A stretch of 64,000 nt of DNA, taken from assembly GCF_000328565.1 (NCBI RefSeq), contig NC_019966.1, positions 2,170,001 through 2,234,000 on the forward strand. The letters are read 5' to 3'. Below, piece after piece: positions 28,063-35,344 of the stretch. The stretch's first letter is position 1. Every line of letters begins with the position of its first letter. This DNA is from Mycobacterium sp. JS623. GTDB taxonomy: Bacteria; Actinomycetota; Actinomycetes; Mycobacteriales; Mycobacteriaceae. The notes beneath the pieces are model-generated. The model did no database searches, was not told where the DNA came from, and was given only the letters and a program-made list of their open reading frames with translations. The translations under genes were made by a program, and so were the position numbers.

Positions 28063-28120
28063 CGAGCAGACGCAAACTCGCACTGGCAGGGCGTATTTCG
28101 TGCGATTTAGCGTCTGCTCG
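28063..28120. repeat. 20-bp imperfect inverted repeat between two minus-strand genes
   Basis: Arms 28063-28082 (starting CGAGCAGACGC) and 28101-28120 (ending GCGTCTGCTCG) are complementary at 18 of 20 positions around an 18-base loop. It lies between the DoxX start and the NmrA-like stop. The motif GCGTCTGCTCG seems familiar from other mycobacterial intergenic hairpins, so this may be a dispersed palindromic element or a terminator for the reductase gene. Confidence 0.7.
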
Positions 28121-28127
28121 TGATAGA

Positions 28128-28826
28128 TCATGAGGCGCTGCTGAACGCTTCGCGCCGAATCATCTGCCACATTGTCGGCGTGTTCTCGGTGGTGGAGATC
28201 GTCACGGTGTCGTGGCCGCCGCCGTGGTTGGCGGCCAGTGCGACCAGATAGTCGGCCAGGTCGGCCCGCGAGGTGAACGCGCCGATCGGATCCACTTCTC
28301 CGGCAGTGTATTCCGTGACATAGGGCAGATCGAACAGGCCCGATGGCCGCACGATCGTCCAGTCGACCTCGCTCTCGCGCACAACCGACTCCATCAGTCG
28401 GATGTCGTCGTAGACGGTCTTGCCGATCGTCTTGGTGATGACCGGCTCGAACAGCCGCAATGCGAACGGTGTGCCGGTTCGCCCCGGCGCGGGATAGGCA
28501 CCCGTCGAACTCACCACGACGAGGCGGGTCACCCCCGACGACTGCATCGCGGCGACGATGTTGGCGGTGCCCCTTGAATAGGTGTTGACGGGCTCGCGCG
28601 TGAACGGCACGCCCAGCGTCGACACCACCGCGTCGGCGTCGGCGACGGCATGGAGGACCGCGTCAGTGTCGTGGACGTCGGCGCCCGCGACGGTCAATGC
28701 GGGATCGCTGAACGGGAACTCGTCCGGGCGGCGGGTCACCGCCACCGCAGTGTGGCCGGCGTCGAGGGCTCGCCTGGTTACCAGTCGGCCGGTCTGTCCG
28801 TTGGCTCCGAAGATCGCTATGCGCAC
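28128..28826 (-). CDS. NAD(P)H-binding protein, NmrA/SDR-like
   Basis: A 232-residue protein with a Rossmann start MRIAIFGANGQTGRLVTRRALDAGH; the GANGQTG loop and VVVSSTGAYPAPGRTG are typical of atypical short-chain dehydrogenases in the NmrA/NAD(P)-binding group that may act as redox sensors or reductases. Active-site Tyr-x3-Lys is not obvious, so catalysis is uncertain. It is divergent from the MarR regulator; the palindrome at 28850-28866 lies between their starts, which suggests MarR controls this gene. Confidence 0.85.
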   Translation of the reverse strand: MRIAIFGANGQTGRLVTRRALDAGHTAVAVTRRPDEFPFSDPALTVAGADVHDTDAVLHAVADADAVVSTLGVPFTREPVNTYSRGTANIVAAMQSSGVTRLVVVSSTGAYPAPGRTGTPFALRLFEPVITKTIGKTVYDDIRLMESVVRESEVDWTIVRPSGLFDLPYVTEYTAGEVDPIGAFTSRADLADYLVALAANHGGGHDTVTISTTENTPTMWQMIRREAFSSAS

Positions 28827-28849
28827 GCTGTCCTCCTAGATAGTCACTG

Positions 28850-28866
28850 ATAGTGATTATCACTAT
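28850..28866. promoter_or_regulatory. MarR-type operator, perfect 8-1-8 palindrome
   Basis: ATAGTGAT-T-ATCACTAT is a perfect 17-base palindrome in the 74-base divergent region between the NmrA-like gene and the MarR gene. An additional partial half-site, TAGTCACTG, lies immediately to the left. Sites of this size and shape are usual for MarR-family dimers, so autoregulation plus control of the reductase is a strong inference. Confidence 0.8.
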
Positions 28867-28900
28867 ATATGACGATCACAATCGGTGCTAATGTCGCGGC

Positions 28901-29374
28901 GTGGTGGATCAACGACCTGGCATCAAGGAACTCGACCAGCGGATTCCGTTCCTGTTATCGCAGCTCGGTAGCTATGTGTCCGACGACTTCAAGCGCCGGC
29001 TGGCGCCGCTCGACGTGCATCCACGCACCAATGCAGTCCTGGTTGCTCTGTCGAGCGACGACGGCCAGTCCCAGCGCCAGCTGTCGGTCCGATTGGGGCT
29101 GCACCGCAACGTGATGGTGAGTTTGATTGACACCCTCGAGGAGCAAGGCCTCGTCAAGCGCATGCCGCATCCGGATGACCGCCGCGCGTTTGCGGTCACG
29201 CTCACAAAAAAGGCCCGCGAGCTGCTGCCTGCGCTCGAGGAGCAGTCGCGCGCGATGGAGGACGAAGTAACCGCGGCGCTGACGCCCGACGAGCGGGCGA
29301 TGCTGCTCGACACTTTGCAACGGGTGTCCGCGAGCCTCGGGCTGAGCCCGGGCGTGCACCCCAAATTGGGCTAG
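28901..29374 (+). CDS. MarR-family transcriptional regulator
   Basis: A 157-residue winged-helix regulator. It has the MarR recognition helix SQRQLSVRLGLHRNVMVSLIDTLEEQGLVKRM and the wing HPDDRRAFAVTLTKKA. A GTG at 28901 is the nominal start (a second GTG follows at 28904); TAATGT at 28889-28894 implies a leaderless mRNA. It is divergently transcribed from the NmrA/DoxX pair and carries its own perfect palindrome upstream. It precedes gatB by 23 bases but is not otherwise connected to it. Confidence 0.93.
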   Translation: MVDQRPGIKELDQRIPFLLSQLGSYVSDDFKRRLAPLDVHPRTNAVLVALSSDDGQSQRQLSVRLGLHRNVMVSLIDTLEEQGLVKRMPHPDDRRAFAVTLTKKARELLPALEEQSRAMEDEVTAALTPDERAMLLDTLQRVSASLGLSPGVHPKLG

Positions 29375-29397
29375 CGGCCTGCCACTAGGATCGAGCC

Positions 29398-30900
29398 ATG
29401 ACGATCGCCGCTGCTGAACTGGTTGAGTACGACGACGTCGTCGCACGCTACGAACCGGTGCTCGGCCTCGAGGTGCACGTCGAGCTGTCCACCGAGACCA
29501 AGATGTTCTGCGGCTGCGCCAACAAATTCGGCGCCGAACCCAACACCCAGGTATGCCCCGTCTGTCTCGGCCTGCCGGGGTCGCTGCCGGTGCTCAACCA
29601 GACGGCGGTGGAGTCGGCCATTCGCATTGGGCTGGCGCTCAACTGCGAGATCGTCCCGTGGTGCCGGTTCGCGCGGAAGAACTACTTCTACCCGGACATG
29701 CCGAAGAACTATCAGATCAGCCAATACGACGAGCCGATCGCGATCAACGGATACCTCGACGTTCCACTCGACGACGGCACCACCTGGCGGGTCGATATCG
29801 AGCGCGCCCACATGGAAGAGGACACCGGCAAGCTCACCCACCTTGGCAGCGAGACCGGCCGCATCGAGGGCGCGACGACATCCCTTATCGACTACAACCG
29901 CTCCGGTGTGCCGTTGATCGAAATCGTCACCAAGCCGATCGAGGGCACCGGCGCGCGCGCCCCCGAGATCGCCCGCGCCTACGTCACCGCTCTGCGAGAC
30001 CTGTTGCGCGGCTTGGGTGTTTCCGATGTGCGGATGGATCAGGGTTCTATGCGGTGTGACTCCAACGTCTCACTCAAGCCCACCGGTCAGAAGGAATTCG
30101 GCACCCGCACGGAAACAAAGAACGTGAACTCGCTGAAGAGTGTTGAGGTGGCGGTACGTTACGAGATGCGCCGCCAGGCGGCCGTTCTTGATTCAGGTGG
30201 TCGAGTTCTGCAGGAAACCAGGCACTTTCACGAGGACGGCTACACGTCGCCGGGCCGCAGCAAGGAGACCGCGCAGGACTACCGCTACTTCCCTGAGCCG
30301 GATCTGGAACCAGTAGCGCCCGACGCGGCACTGATCGAACAGCTGCGTGGCACCATCCCTGAGCTGCCGTGGTTGCAGCGCAAGCGAATTCAAGAGGACT
30401 GGGGCATTTCCGATGAGGTGATGCGCGATCTCGTCAACACCGGCGCCATCGACCTGATCGCCGCCACCGTCGAACACGGCGCATCGAGCGAATCAGCCCG
30501 CGCCTTGTGGGGAAACTTTCTGGTGCAGAAGGCCAATGAGGCAGGTGTGGAACTCGACGCGCTTCCGATCACCCCGGCGCAGGTGGCGGCGGTGGTCAAG
30601 TTGGTCGACGACGGCAAACTGTCCAACAAGCTGGCGCGCCAAGTCATCGAGGGCGTGCTGGCCGGTGAGGGCGAGCCCGAGCAGGTGATGAAGGACCGCG
30701 GGCTCGAGGTCGTGCGCGACGACTCGGCGCTTCAGGCCGCCGTCGATGAAGCCCTTGCCACCAATCCCGATGTGGTCGAGAAGATCCGCAGCGGCAAGGT
30801 GCAGGCGGCCGGCGCGATCGTCGGCGCGGTGATGAAGGCGACCAAGGGTCAGGCGGACGCCGCGCGCGTGCGGGAACTGGTGCTCGCCGCCTGCAGCTAG
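29398..30900 (+). CDS. gatB: aspartyl/glutamyl-tRNA amidotransferase subunit B
   Basis: A 500-residue GatB (Rv3009c) that holds the misacylated tRNA and activates the carboxylate with ATP. The zinc site is seen as [25 protein letters not shown] (residues about 38-62); other signatures are [30 protein letters not shown] and [14 protein letters not shown]. The C-terminal YqeY-like tail binds tRNA. TAGGAT (29386-29391) ends six bases before the ATG, so a leaderless mRNA is likely. The stop overlaps the convergent tetR gene stop by four bases. It completes the GatCAB set with gatC and gatA. Confidence 0.96.
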   Translation: MTIAAAELVEYDDVVARYEPVLGLEVHVELSTETKMFCGCANKFGAEPNTQVCPVCLGLPGSLPVLNQTAVESAIRIGLALNCEIVPWCRFARKNYFYPDMPKNYQISQYDEPIAINGYLDVPLDDGTTWRVDIERAHMEEDTGKLTHLGSETGRIEGATTSLIDYNRSGVPLIEIVTKPIEGTGARAPEIARAYVTALRDLLRGLGVSDVRMDQGSMRCDSNVSLKPTGQKEFGTRTETKNVNSLKSVEVAVRYEMRRQAAVLDSGGRVLQETRHFHEDGYTSPGRSKETAQDYRYFPEPDLEPVAPDAALIEQLRGTIPELPWLQRKRIQEDWGISDEVMRDLVNTGAIDLIAATVEHGASSESARALWGNFLVQKANEAGVELDALPITPAQVAAVVKLVDDGKLSNKLARQVIEGVLAGEGEPEQVMKDRGLEVVRDDSALQAAVDEALATNPDVVEKIRSGKVQAAGAIVGAVMKATKGQADAARVRELVLAACS

Positions 30901-31520
30901 CGTCGACCGATACCCAGCGCCGCGGCCGCGAACTCCTCGAGCCGCTCCCGGGGATAGGTTTCTGGATCGCTGAGGGCCAACCGTCCCAGCATTTCGGCGA
31001 ACGACAGCATGGTGTGGCCAAGCAGCACCGGATCGAGCTTCGCGAGCTGCGGTTCCAAAGCGATGCCCGCCTTCGCGAACTGCTCGGCCTGGGCCAGGAT
31101 CGATGACCGCGCGCGCCGCAGGTCGTCTCGGAATTCGCGGGGCGCGCTGTCGGGCACCGTGAGAATCAGCCGCCATCGGGCGGGATTCTGCAGCACCACC
31201 CGCAGGAACGCCGAGACCGTCGCCGCGTAGGCACCGGTCGGGCCCGGCCCACTGAGGTCTTCGGGCATACCCGCCAGCACCTGTTCCAGCCCGCGCTGAT
31301 GTTCGCGCCGCAGCAATGCGGAAACCAATTCGGCGCGGGTGCGAAACACGGTGTACAGCACCGGTTTTCCGACACCGGCGGCTTCGGCCACCGCTTCCAT
31401 GCTCAGTTCGTGCAGCTGACATCCACCGAGCACGGTCATGGCCGCGTCCAGCAGCTGCTCGCGTCGCTGCTCGGGCGGAAGGCGTGGGGCGTACTTCCGC
31501 CTTGGCCGTGCTGGGGTCAC
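30897..31520 (-). CDS. TetR-family transcriptional regulator
   Basis: A 207-residue repressor with an N-terminal helix-turn-helix ([55 protein letters not shown], residues about 16-70) and a ligand-binding C-terminal domain. It is divergent from the DUF2236 gene; two palindromes with the shared core ACGGTGGCGT lie between the starts and are its likely operators. Its ligand is unknown. The end overlaps the gatB stop. Confidence 0.92.
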   Translation of the reverse strand: MTPARPRRKYAPRLPPEQRREQLLDAAMTVLGGCQLHELSMEAVAEAAGVGKPVLYTVFRTRAELVSALLRREHQRGLEQVLAGMPEDLSGPGPTGAYAATVSAFLRVVLQNPARWRLILTVPDSAPREFRDDLRRARSSILAQAEQFAKAGIALEPQLAKLDPVLLGHTMLSFAEMLGRLALSDPETYPRERLEEFAAAALGIGRR

Positions 31521-31525
31521 CAGGC

Positions 31526-31547
31526 AATATTACGCCACCGTTGTATT
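31526..31547. promoter_or_regulatory. TetR-type operator 1 (core ACGCCACCGT)
   Basis: A 22-base near-palindrome: AATA..ACG-GTGG-CGT..TATT when read on the minus strand. It overlaps the region just upstream of the TetR start (31520). The core is the reverse complement of operator 2, and the two core centres are 33 bases apart, about three helical turns, so dimers would sit on the same face. Confidence 0.75.
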
Positions 31548-31557
31548 CACGGGCACT

Positions 31558-31580
31558 AATTGCTACGGTGGCGTTGTATT
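31558..31580. promoter_or_regulatory. TetR-type operator 2 (core ACGGTGGCGT)
   Basis: Second copy of the same core, in the opposite orientation, 26 bases before the DUF2236 start. Flanking GTTGTATTCAGGGG also matches GTTGTATTCACGGG from operator 1, so both outer flanks are conserved as well. This argues for two dimers controlling both the repressor and the DUF2236 gene. Confidence 0.75.
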
Positions 31581-31605
31581 CAGGGGAAAGCAGAGGTAGG
31601 GACCC

Positions 31606-32580
31606 ATGATCCGACGCGACGACTACGGCTTTTTCGGGCCCGATTCGCCGAGCTGGAAGGTGTGGGCATCGCCGACCGCGTTGATCGGCTTCCAGCGCGC
31701 CGTGGTGCTCGAGCACTTCGACCCGTACCTGGCGGCGGCGGTCGCCGACAGTGCGGGCATCTACACCGACCCGTCTGGTCGGCTGGATCGCACGCTGGCC
31801 TACTTCCTCACCGTCGCCGTGGCCGACGGTCGCACTGCCATCGAGGTATCCGATGCGCTGATGCGTATTCATGCGAGGGCAAAGGGAATCGAGCCGATCA
31901 CCGGTTCGCGGTATAGCGCCAACAATCCCGAGGCGCAGCTGTGGATCCACATTACTGGCTGGCACTCGGTGTTGAAGTGCTATGAGCAGTACGGGCCCGG
32001 ACCGCTGACACCCGGTGAGGAGTCACGGTTTTGGGCGGAGTCGCGCATCGCGGCCGAACTGCAGACCTGCAAGCCGGGCGACGTGCCCGCGTCGCGTGAC
32101 GAGGTGCGGCAGTACTTCGCCAACGTGCGCGGGCGACTCTGCACCTCCGAACATGCCGACCGCGCAATGCATTACCTGCTGCACACGCCGCGCGACCGCG
32201 GTATGCGGCTGTGGGCGGGCAGCAGGCTGTTGGCGCCCGCGGCGATCGCGACCCTGCCAAGATGGATGCGGCACATGGGTAATTTCAGCCAATTCGCCGC
32301 GGTCGATGCTGCCGTCACGCCTATCGCTCGTGCCTGGGTGAGAGCGTTGTCCACCAACAACTTCCGGCCGATGATCGCAGTGGCCAGGCGCATCGCGCCG
32401 GAGACCGCCGACGTGCTTGCTCAACACCTGAGCGCCGCGCCCCCTGCGCATCGAGAGACCGTCACGCCCGCTGAAGCACGCGAAGGGCTAGCCGTGCGCA
32501 CTACGCCGATCCGGCCGACATCGCGGACACCGTCGGATTCCTCGCAGGCGCAGGAGCGAGGGCGATCACCGGTTCGGTAG
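31606..32580 (+). CDS. DUF2236 (oxygenase MpaB-like) protein
   Basis: A 324-residue protein of the DUF2236 family, which includes the latex-degrading oxygenase and MpaB-like enzymes using a His-coordinated metal or haem. Family motifs are FFGPDSPSWKVWASPTALIGFQRAVVLEHFDPYLAAAV, RLDRTLAYFLTVAV and IHARAKGIEPITGSRYSANNPEAQLWIHITGW. The likely iron ligands are histidines in this conserved N-terminal half. The last 30 or so residues overlap the remnant of an SDR gene in another frame and are probably not native. It is divergent from tetR and most likely controlled by it. Confidence 0.85.
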   Translation: MIRRDDYGFFGPDSPSWKVWASPTALIGFQRAVVLEHFDPYLAAAVADSAGIYTDPSGRLDRTLAYFLTVAVADGRTAIEVSDALMRIHARAKGIEPITGSRYSANNPEAQLWIHITGWHSVLKCYEQYGPGPLTPGEESRFWAESRIAAELQTCKPGDVPASRDEVRQYFANVRGRLCTSEHADRAMHYLLHTPRDRGMRLWAGSRLLAPAAIATLPRWMRHMGNFSQFAAVDAAVTPIARAWVRALSTNNFRPMIAVARRIAPETADVLAQHLSAAPPAHRETVTPAEAREGLAVRTTPIRPTSRTPSDSSQAQERGRSPVR

Positions 32581-32609
32581 TCACCGTCGATGGTGGCACG
32601 AACGCCTGA
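32475..32609 (+). pseudogene. C-terminal remnant of a short-chain dehydrogenase
   Basis: In a frame different from the DUF2236 gene, the sequence reads ...ADPADIADTVGFLAGAGARAITGSVVTVDGGTNA and stops at 32609. The ending (G-x2-V-x-VDGG) is the invariant C-terminus of SDR family proteins. Only about the last 45 codons remain and there is no start codon, so the rest was lost by deletion; the DUF2236 gene now reads over the same DNA to its own stop at 32580. The product is not made. Confidence 0.85.
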
Positions 32610-32622
32610 AACCCGCTGCGCC

Positions 32623-33744
32623 TTAAGTGTTGTCGGCGTTGCTACGCGGGAATCCGCCGCCCTGCGGGAACAGCGGGAAGACGACATCGTCGAGCTTTTC
32701 GGCGTCGCCGGAGGTCTTGTTGACCGTCGCGCCCCACACGTTGCCGTCGGGCGCCAGCTGGAGGGCCCACGCGTGGCCGTGCTGATCCTGACGGACCACT
32801 TCCGGTTCGCCGGTGACCGCGCCGGTGTCCGGTGCGAGTCGCACCGCCACCGTCTGCTTGGTGTTGACGAGATTCACCAACACGGTGCCGTCGAGTGCCG
32901 CGCAGCCGGCCACGCCGGGACGGTCGGGCCAGGTCCACACCGTCGACACCTTGGAGTCTTTGGTAATCCGCTGCAGTCGATCGGCGGTCGGGCTGCGGTC
33001 GGTGACGTACAGGGAACCGTCCGAGGGATCGATGCACAGGCCGCCGCCGGCACCCAAGCCGCTGAGCGCGGTGGTCTGCGGCGCCTGATTGATCGTGGTG
33101 GGCTGCTCGATGCGAAGTAGCTTGCCCGCCAGCGAACCCGGGTCGCTCGCCTGCGCGGGATTGCCCGCGTCGCCGGTGAGCACATCAAGCGTCGTCGGAC
33201 TGGTGAAGATCAGTGCTCCGGTGTTACCGGTCGGACCCTTCGGTATACCGGTCAGGATCGGCTTGGGGATGTCGCCGTCGGCAATGCGGATGACGCGGTT
33301 GTCGGTGGGGGTGCTGACGTAGGCGTACATCAGGCGGTCCTGCGAGTACGTCGGCGACAGCGCAATATCCATCAACCCGCCGTCGCCGGACGGATCGACC
33401 GGGATCACCAACTTGACCTTTGGTTCGGCGTGGGTCGAGACCTCCTTGACCGCGCCGGTGGTCCGCTCGGCGACGAGCGCCGACTGGCTGTCGGGAAGCA
33501 TGATCAGCCCGCTGGTGCTCTCCAGGCAGCCCTGCATGACGCCCGGCGCCGGGCACTGCTTCGGGAACGGCTTTGGTGGCAGCGGCGGCGGCGGAGGTGG
33601 TGTCGACGACGGGCCCGGTTTCAGTTCCGGCTCGGTGGTGAACGGCTGCGACTGCGCCTGATCGAAGCGGGCGCATCCGGAACCGACGAGCAACGCCGCA
33701 CACAGCAGGACAATCACACCCCGCATGGGCCGGCGTCGTGTCAT
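32623..33744 (-). CDS. lppZ: lipoprotein, sugar-dehydrogenase-like beta-propeller (LppZ)
   Basis: A 373-residue exported lipoprotein (Rv3006), exactly the M. tuberculosis length. The signal peptide runs to GSGC (cysteine at residue 24) and is followed by a Pro-rich linker PPPPPPLPPKP. The globular part (about 65-373) is a PQQ-dependent glucose dehydrogenase-like beta-propeller, with the repeat-type element GDGGLMDIALSPTYSQDRLMYAYVSTP and GLGAGGGLCIDPSDGSLYVTDR. Catalytic residues for a cofactor are not evident, so it may be a binding rather than redox protein. It is convergent with the DUF2236/SDR region. Confidence 0.9.
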   Translation of the reverse strand: MTRRRPMRGVIVLLCAALLVGSGCARFDQAQSQPFTTEPELKPGPSSTPPPPPPLPPKPFPKQCPAPGVMQGCLESTSGLIMLPDSQSALVAERTTGAVKEVSTHAEPKVKLVIPVDPSGDGGLMDIALSPTYSQDRLMYAYVSTPTDNRVIRIADGDIPKPILTGIPKGPTGNTGALIFTSPTTLDVLTGDAGNPAQASDPGSLAGKLLRIEQPTTINQAPQTTALSGLGAGGGLCIDPSDGSLYVTDRSPTADRLQRITKDSKVSTVWTWPDRPGVAGCAALDGTVLVNLVNTKQTVAVRLAPDTGAVTGEPEVVRQDQHGHAWALQLAPDGNVWGATVNKTSGDAEKLDDVVFPLFPQGGGFPRSNADNT

Positions 33745-33883
33745 GCAGGCCAGGTTACGGATTGTTTGGCGATACGCGCCACGTGCGTACCCGCGGCGCG
33801 CCCGATTCCACCTCGCGAATAGGGATGCGAAAGCGCCGCGCCAATGCTCGAATTGCGGGTGACGAGCACTTACCCTGGCAATC

Positions 33884-34684
33884 GTGACCAGTCAACCTGA
33901 TCCACGCACCTGGCAGCGCCCGGCGTCTGCAAGCCTGGTCGACCCCGAGGACGATCTACCGACCTCGAACTACGCCGGTGACTTCGAGACCACCGCGATC
34001 CCACGGTACGACGCGGCCAAGTCGGCCGAGCAGCCATTCGGCCTGATCAGCGACCCCGAGCCGCTGCCCTACGTGCAGCCTGGCGGCAGACATTCACTCG
34101 GCCCCTACGGGGCAGAGCCCATGGAGATCGATTCAGACGTCAATGACCAAGCGCGTGATCGGCGCGGCACCCAGGACTTCGGACTGCTCCTACTGCGCCT
34201 CGCAGTTGGGGCGGTGCTCATCGGACACGGACTGCAGAAGGCTTTCGGTTTGTGGGGTGGCCCCGGATTCGACGGCTTGCACAGGGAACTGACCGACCAA
34301 GGGTTCAAGTACGCCGACATCCTGACCTACGTGGCGGCCGGCGGGCAGCTCGCGGCGGGCGTGCTTCTGGTGCTTGGCCTCTTTACTCCCGTCGCGGCGG
34401 CCGGCGCGCTCGCCTACTCGGTGACCGGCCTGCTCGCCGAGGCGATGATGGCCCACGAAGAGGCCAGGCTGGCGTCGTTCCTCACCGACGGCCACGAATA
34501 CAAAGTGATCTTCGCTTGCGCGGCCGCCGCGATCATCCTGATTGGACCGGGACGGTACGGGCTGGACGCCGGCCGTGGCTGGGCACGTCGGCCGTTCGTG
34601 GGATCCTTCGTTGCGCTCCTGCTGGGCATTGGCGCGGGCGTCGCAGTATGGGTGCTGCTCAACGGCGGCAACCCACTGGCCTAG
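33884..34684 (+). CDS. DoxX-family membrane oxidoreductase component (Rv3005c-like)
   Basis: A 266-residue protein. Residues 1-100 are polar and probably disordered; residues about 100-266 have four membrane helices with LLLLRLAVGAVLIGHGLQKAFGLWGGPGF, the DoxX start, and LAAGVLLVLGLFTPVAAAGAL. In M. tuberculosis the homolog Rv3005c forms a membrane complex with superoxide dismutase and a thiol enzyme and aids redox defence (published work, from memory). A GTG at 33884 lies seven bases after TACCCT (leaderless). Its stop overlaps the end of cfp6. Confidence 0.85.
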   Translation: MTSQPDPRTWQRPASASLVDPEDDLPTSNYAGDFETTAIPRYDAAKSAEQPFGLISDPEPLPYVQPGGRHSLGPYGAEPMEIDSDVNDQARDRRGTQDFGLLLLRLAVGAVLIGHGLQKAFGLWGGPGFDGLHRELTDQGFKYADILTYVAAGGQLAAGVLLVLGLFTPVAAAGALAYSVTGLLAEAMMAHEEARLASFLTDGHEYKVIFACAAAAIILIGPGRYGLDAGRGWARRPFVGSFVALLLGIGAGVAVWVLLNGGNPLA

Positions 34685-35070
34685 CCGTACGGGTTGGGCA
34701 CTCGACCTCCGCTGGCCTCGGTCAGCAGGGGCAGCGACGAGAACGTCACCGCAGGCAGTCGCAGGTCGCTGCCGTCCTTGAGCTGGGCGTATGCCCACGA
34801 ACCCTTGCCGAAACGCAGGCCGGCGATGTCGTCCCACGCGGCGGTTTGGCTGGCCAGGAACGTGCGCACAGTGACGGCGTCGCGGTCGGCGACCGTGCGG
34901 TAGCGGACGATGAACGCCGACAGCCCGAGCGGAATGATGAGCAGCAGCGCGAACCGCGACGGTCCGGCGAACACAACAGCCAACATGCCGAGCGCTAAGA
35001 AACCGACGGCAAAATGTGCCATTGGGGAGATCCGGATGACGACGCGGGTCTGCTCGGGGTGGGCGGGCAC
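34681..35070 (-). CDS. cfp6: CFP6-like PH-domain membrane protein
   Basis: A 129-residue protein. Two hydrophobic helices (AHFAVGFLALGMLAVVF and FALLLIIPLGLSAFIV) precede a bacterial PH-like domain: RYRTVADRDAVTVRTFLASQTAAWDDIAGLRFGKGSWAYAQLKDGSDLRLPAVTFSSLPLLTEASGGRVPNPYG. The C-terminus is the signature of CFP6/Rv3004. A GTG at 35070 gives the usual longer form; an internal ATG at 35022 is the alternative. It is convergent with the DoxX gene and divergent from the ilvB leader. Confidence 0.85.
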   Translation of the reverse strand: MPAHPEQTRVVIRISPMAHFAVGFLALGMLAVVFAGPSRFALLLIIPLGLSAFIVRYRTVADRDAVTVRTFLASQTAAWDDIAGLRFGKGSWAYAQLKDGSDLRLPAVTFSSLPLLTEASGGRVPNPYG

Positions 35071-35122
35071 ACGGCCATCTTCGCACTTGGCCTGGATTTG
35101 ACCGCCCCGGCGGTGCCGGGAT

Positions 35123-35152
35123 TTGACCCGTGACCAGTGCGGAGGCTACCGT
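35123..35152 (+). promoter_or_regulatory. ilvB operon promoter (-35 TTGACC, -10 TACCGT)
   Basis: TTGACC (35123-35128) and TACCGT (35147-35152) are 18 bases apart, a good sigma-A promoter. The expected transcription start is about 35159-35160, one to two bases before the ATG of the leader peptide at 35161, so the leader peptide would be translated from a nearly leaderless end. Confidence 0.7.
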
Positions 35153-35160
35153 CGACGGTT

Positions 35161-35232
35161 ATGCAGACCCCTGGCTTGCTCGTAGTAATTGGGAAGCGCG
35201 TTGATGCCGCGCTTGCCCTCTGTCGGGCATAG
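35161..35232 (+). CDS. ilvB operon leader peptide, 23 residues with LLVVI
   Basis: A 24-codon open frame (ATG to TAG) not long enough for usual ORF finders. It starts MQTPG, has the branched-chain run LLVVI at residues 6-10, continues GKRVDAALAL and ends CRA. Five consecutive Leu/Val/Ile codons just inside the start of an ilvB operon is the classic arrangement for attenuation by branched-chain aminoacyl-tRNA supply. It begins at the predicted transcription start, with no SD, and is followed by an alternative hairpin and a strong terminator. The peptide itself is not expected to have another function. Confidence 0.82.
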   Translation: MQTPGLLVVIGKRVDAALALCRA

Positions 35233-35250
35233 CAACCAGCATCAACGCGC
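35196..35250 (+). promoter_or_regulatory. alternative hairpin of the ilvB attenuator
   Basis: GCGCGTTGATGC (35196-35207), inside the leader peptide codons for residues 12-16, pairs perfectly with GCATCAACGCGC (35239-35250), a 12-bp stem. An overlapping shorter stem AAGCGCG / CGCGCTT (35194-35200 with 35208-35214) is mutually exclusive with it. A ribosome stalled at the LLVVI codons would cover or leave free this region. I did not find the exact antiterminator pairing. Confidence 0.65.
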
Positions 35251-35251
35251 G

Positions 35252-35290
35252 ACCCTCGTACAGCAGCCCAGCTGACGGGGGTTTTTTCTT
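35252..35290 (+). terminator. attenuator terminator before ilvB
   Basis: The arms 35252-35264 (ACCCTCGTACAGC) and 35271-35282 (GCTGACGGGGGT) pair with one bulged A and one wobble, and are followed by TTTTTTCTT. A textbook factor-independent terminator with a U-tract is rare in mycobacteria; placed 60 bases before ilvB it must be conditional. Confidence 0.85.
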
Positions 35291-35344
35291 GCCCCAACAC
35301 CGATTTGAGATCCTAGAGACGACGACTGAGATGACGAGGACACC

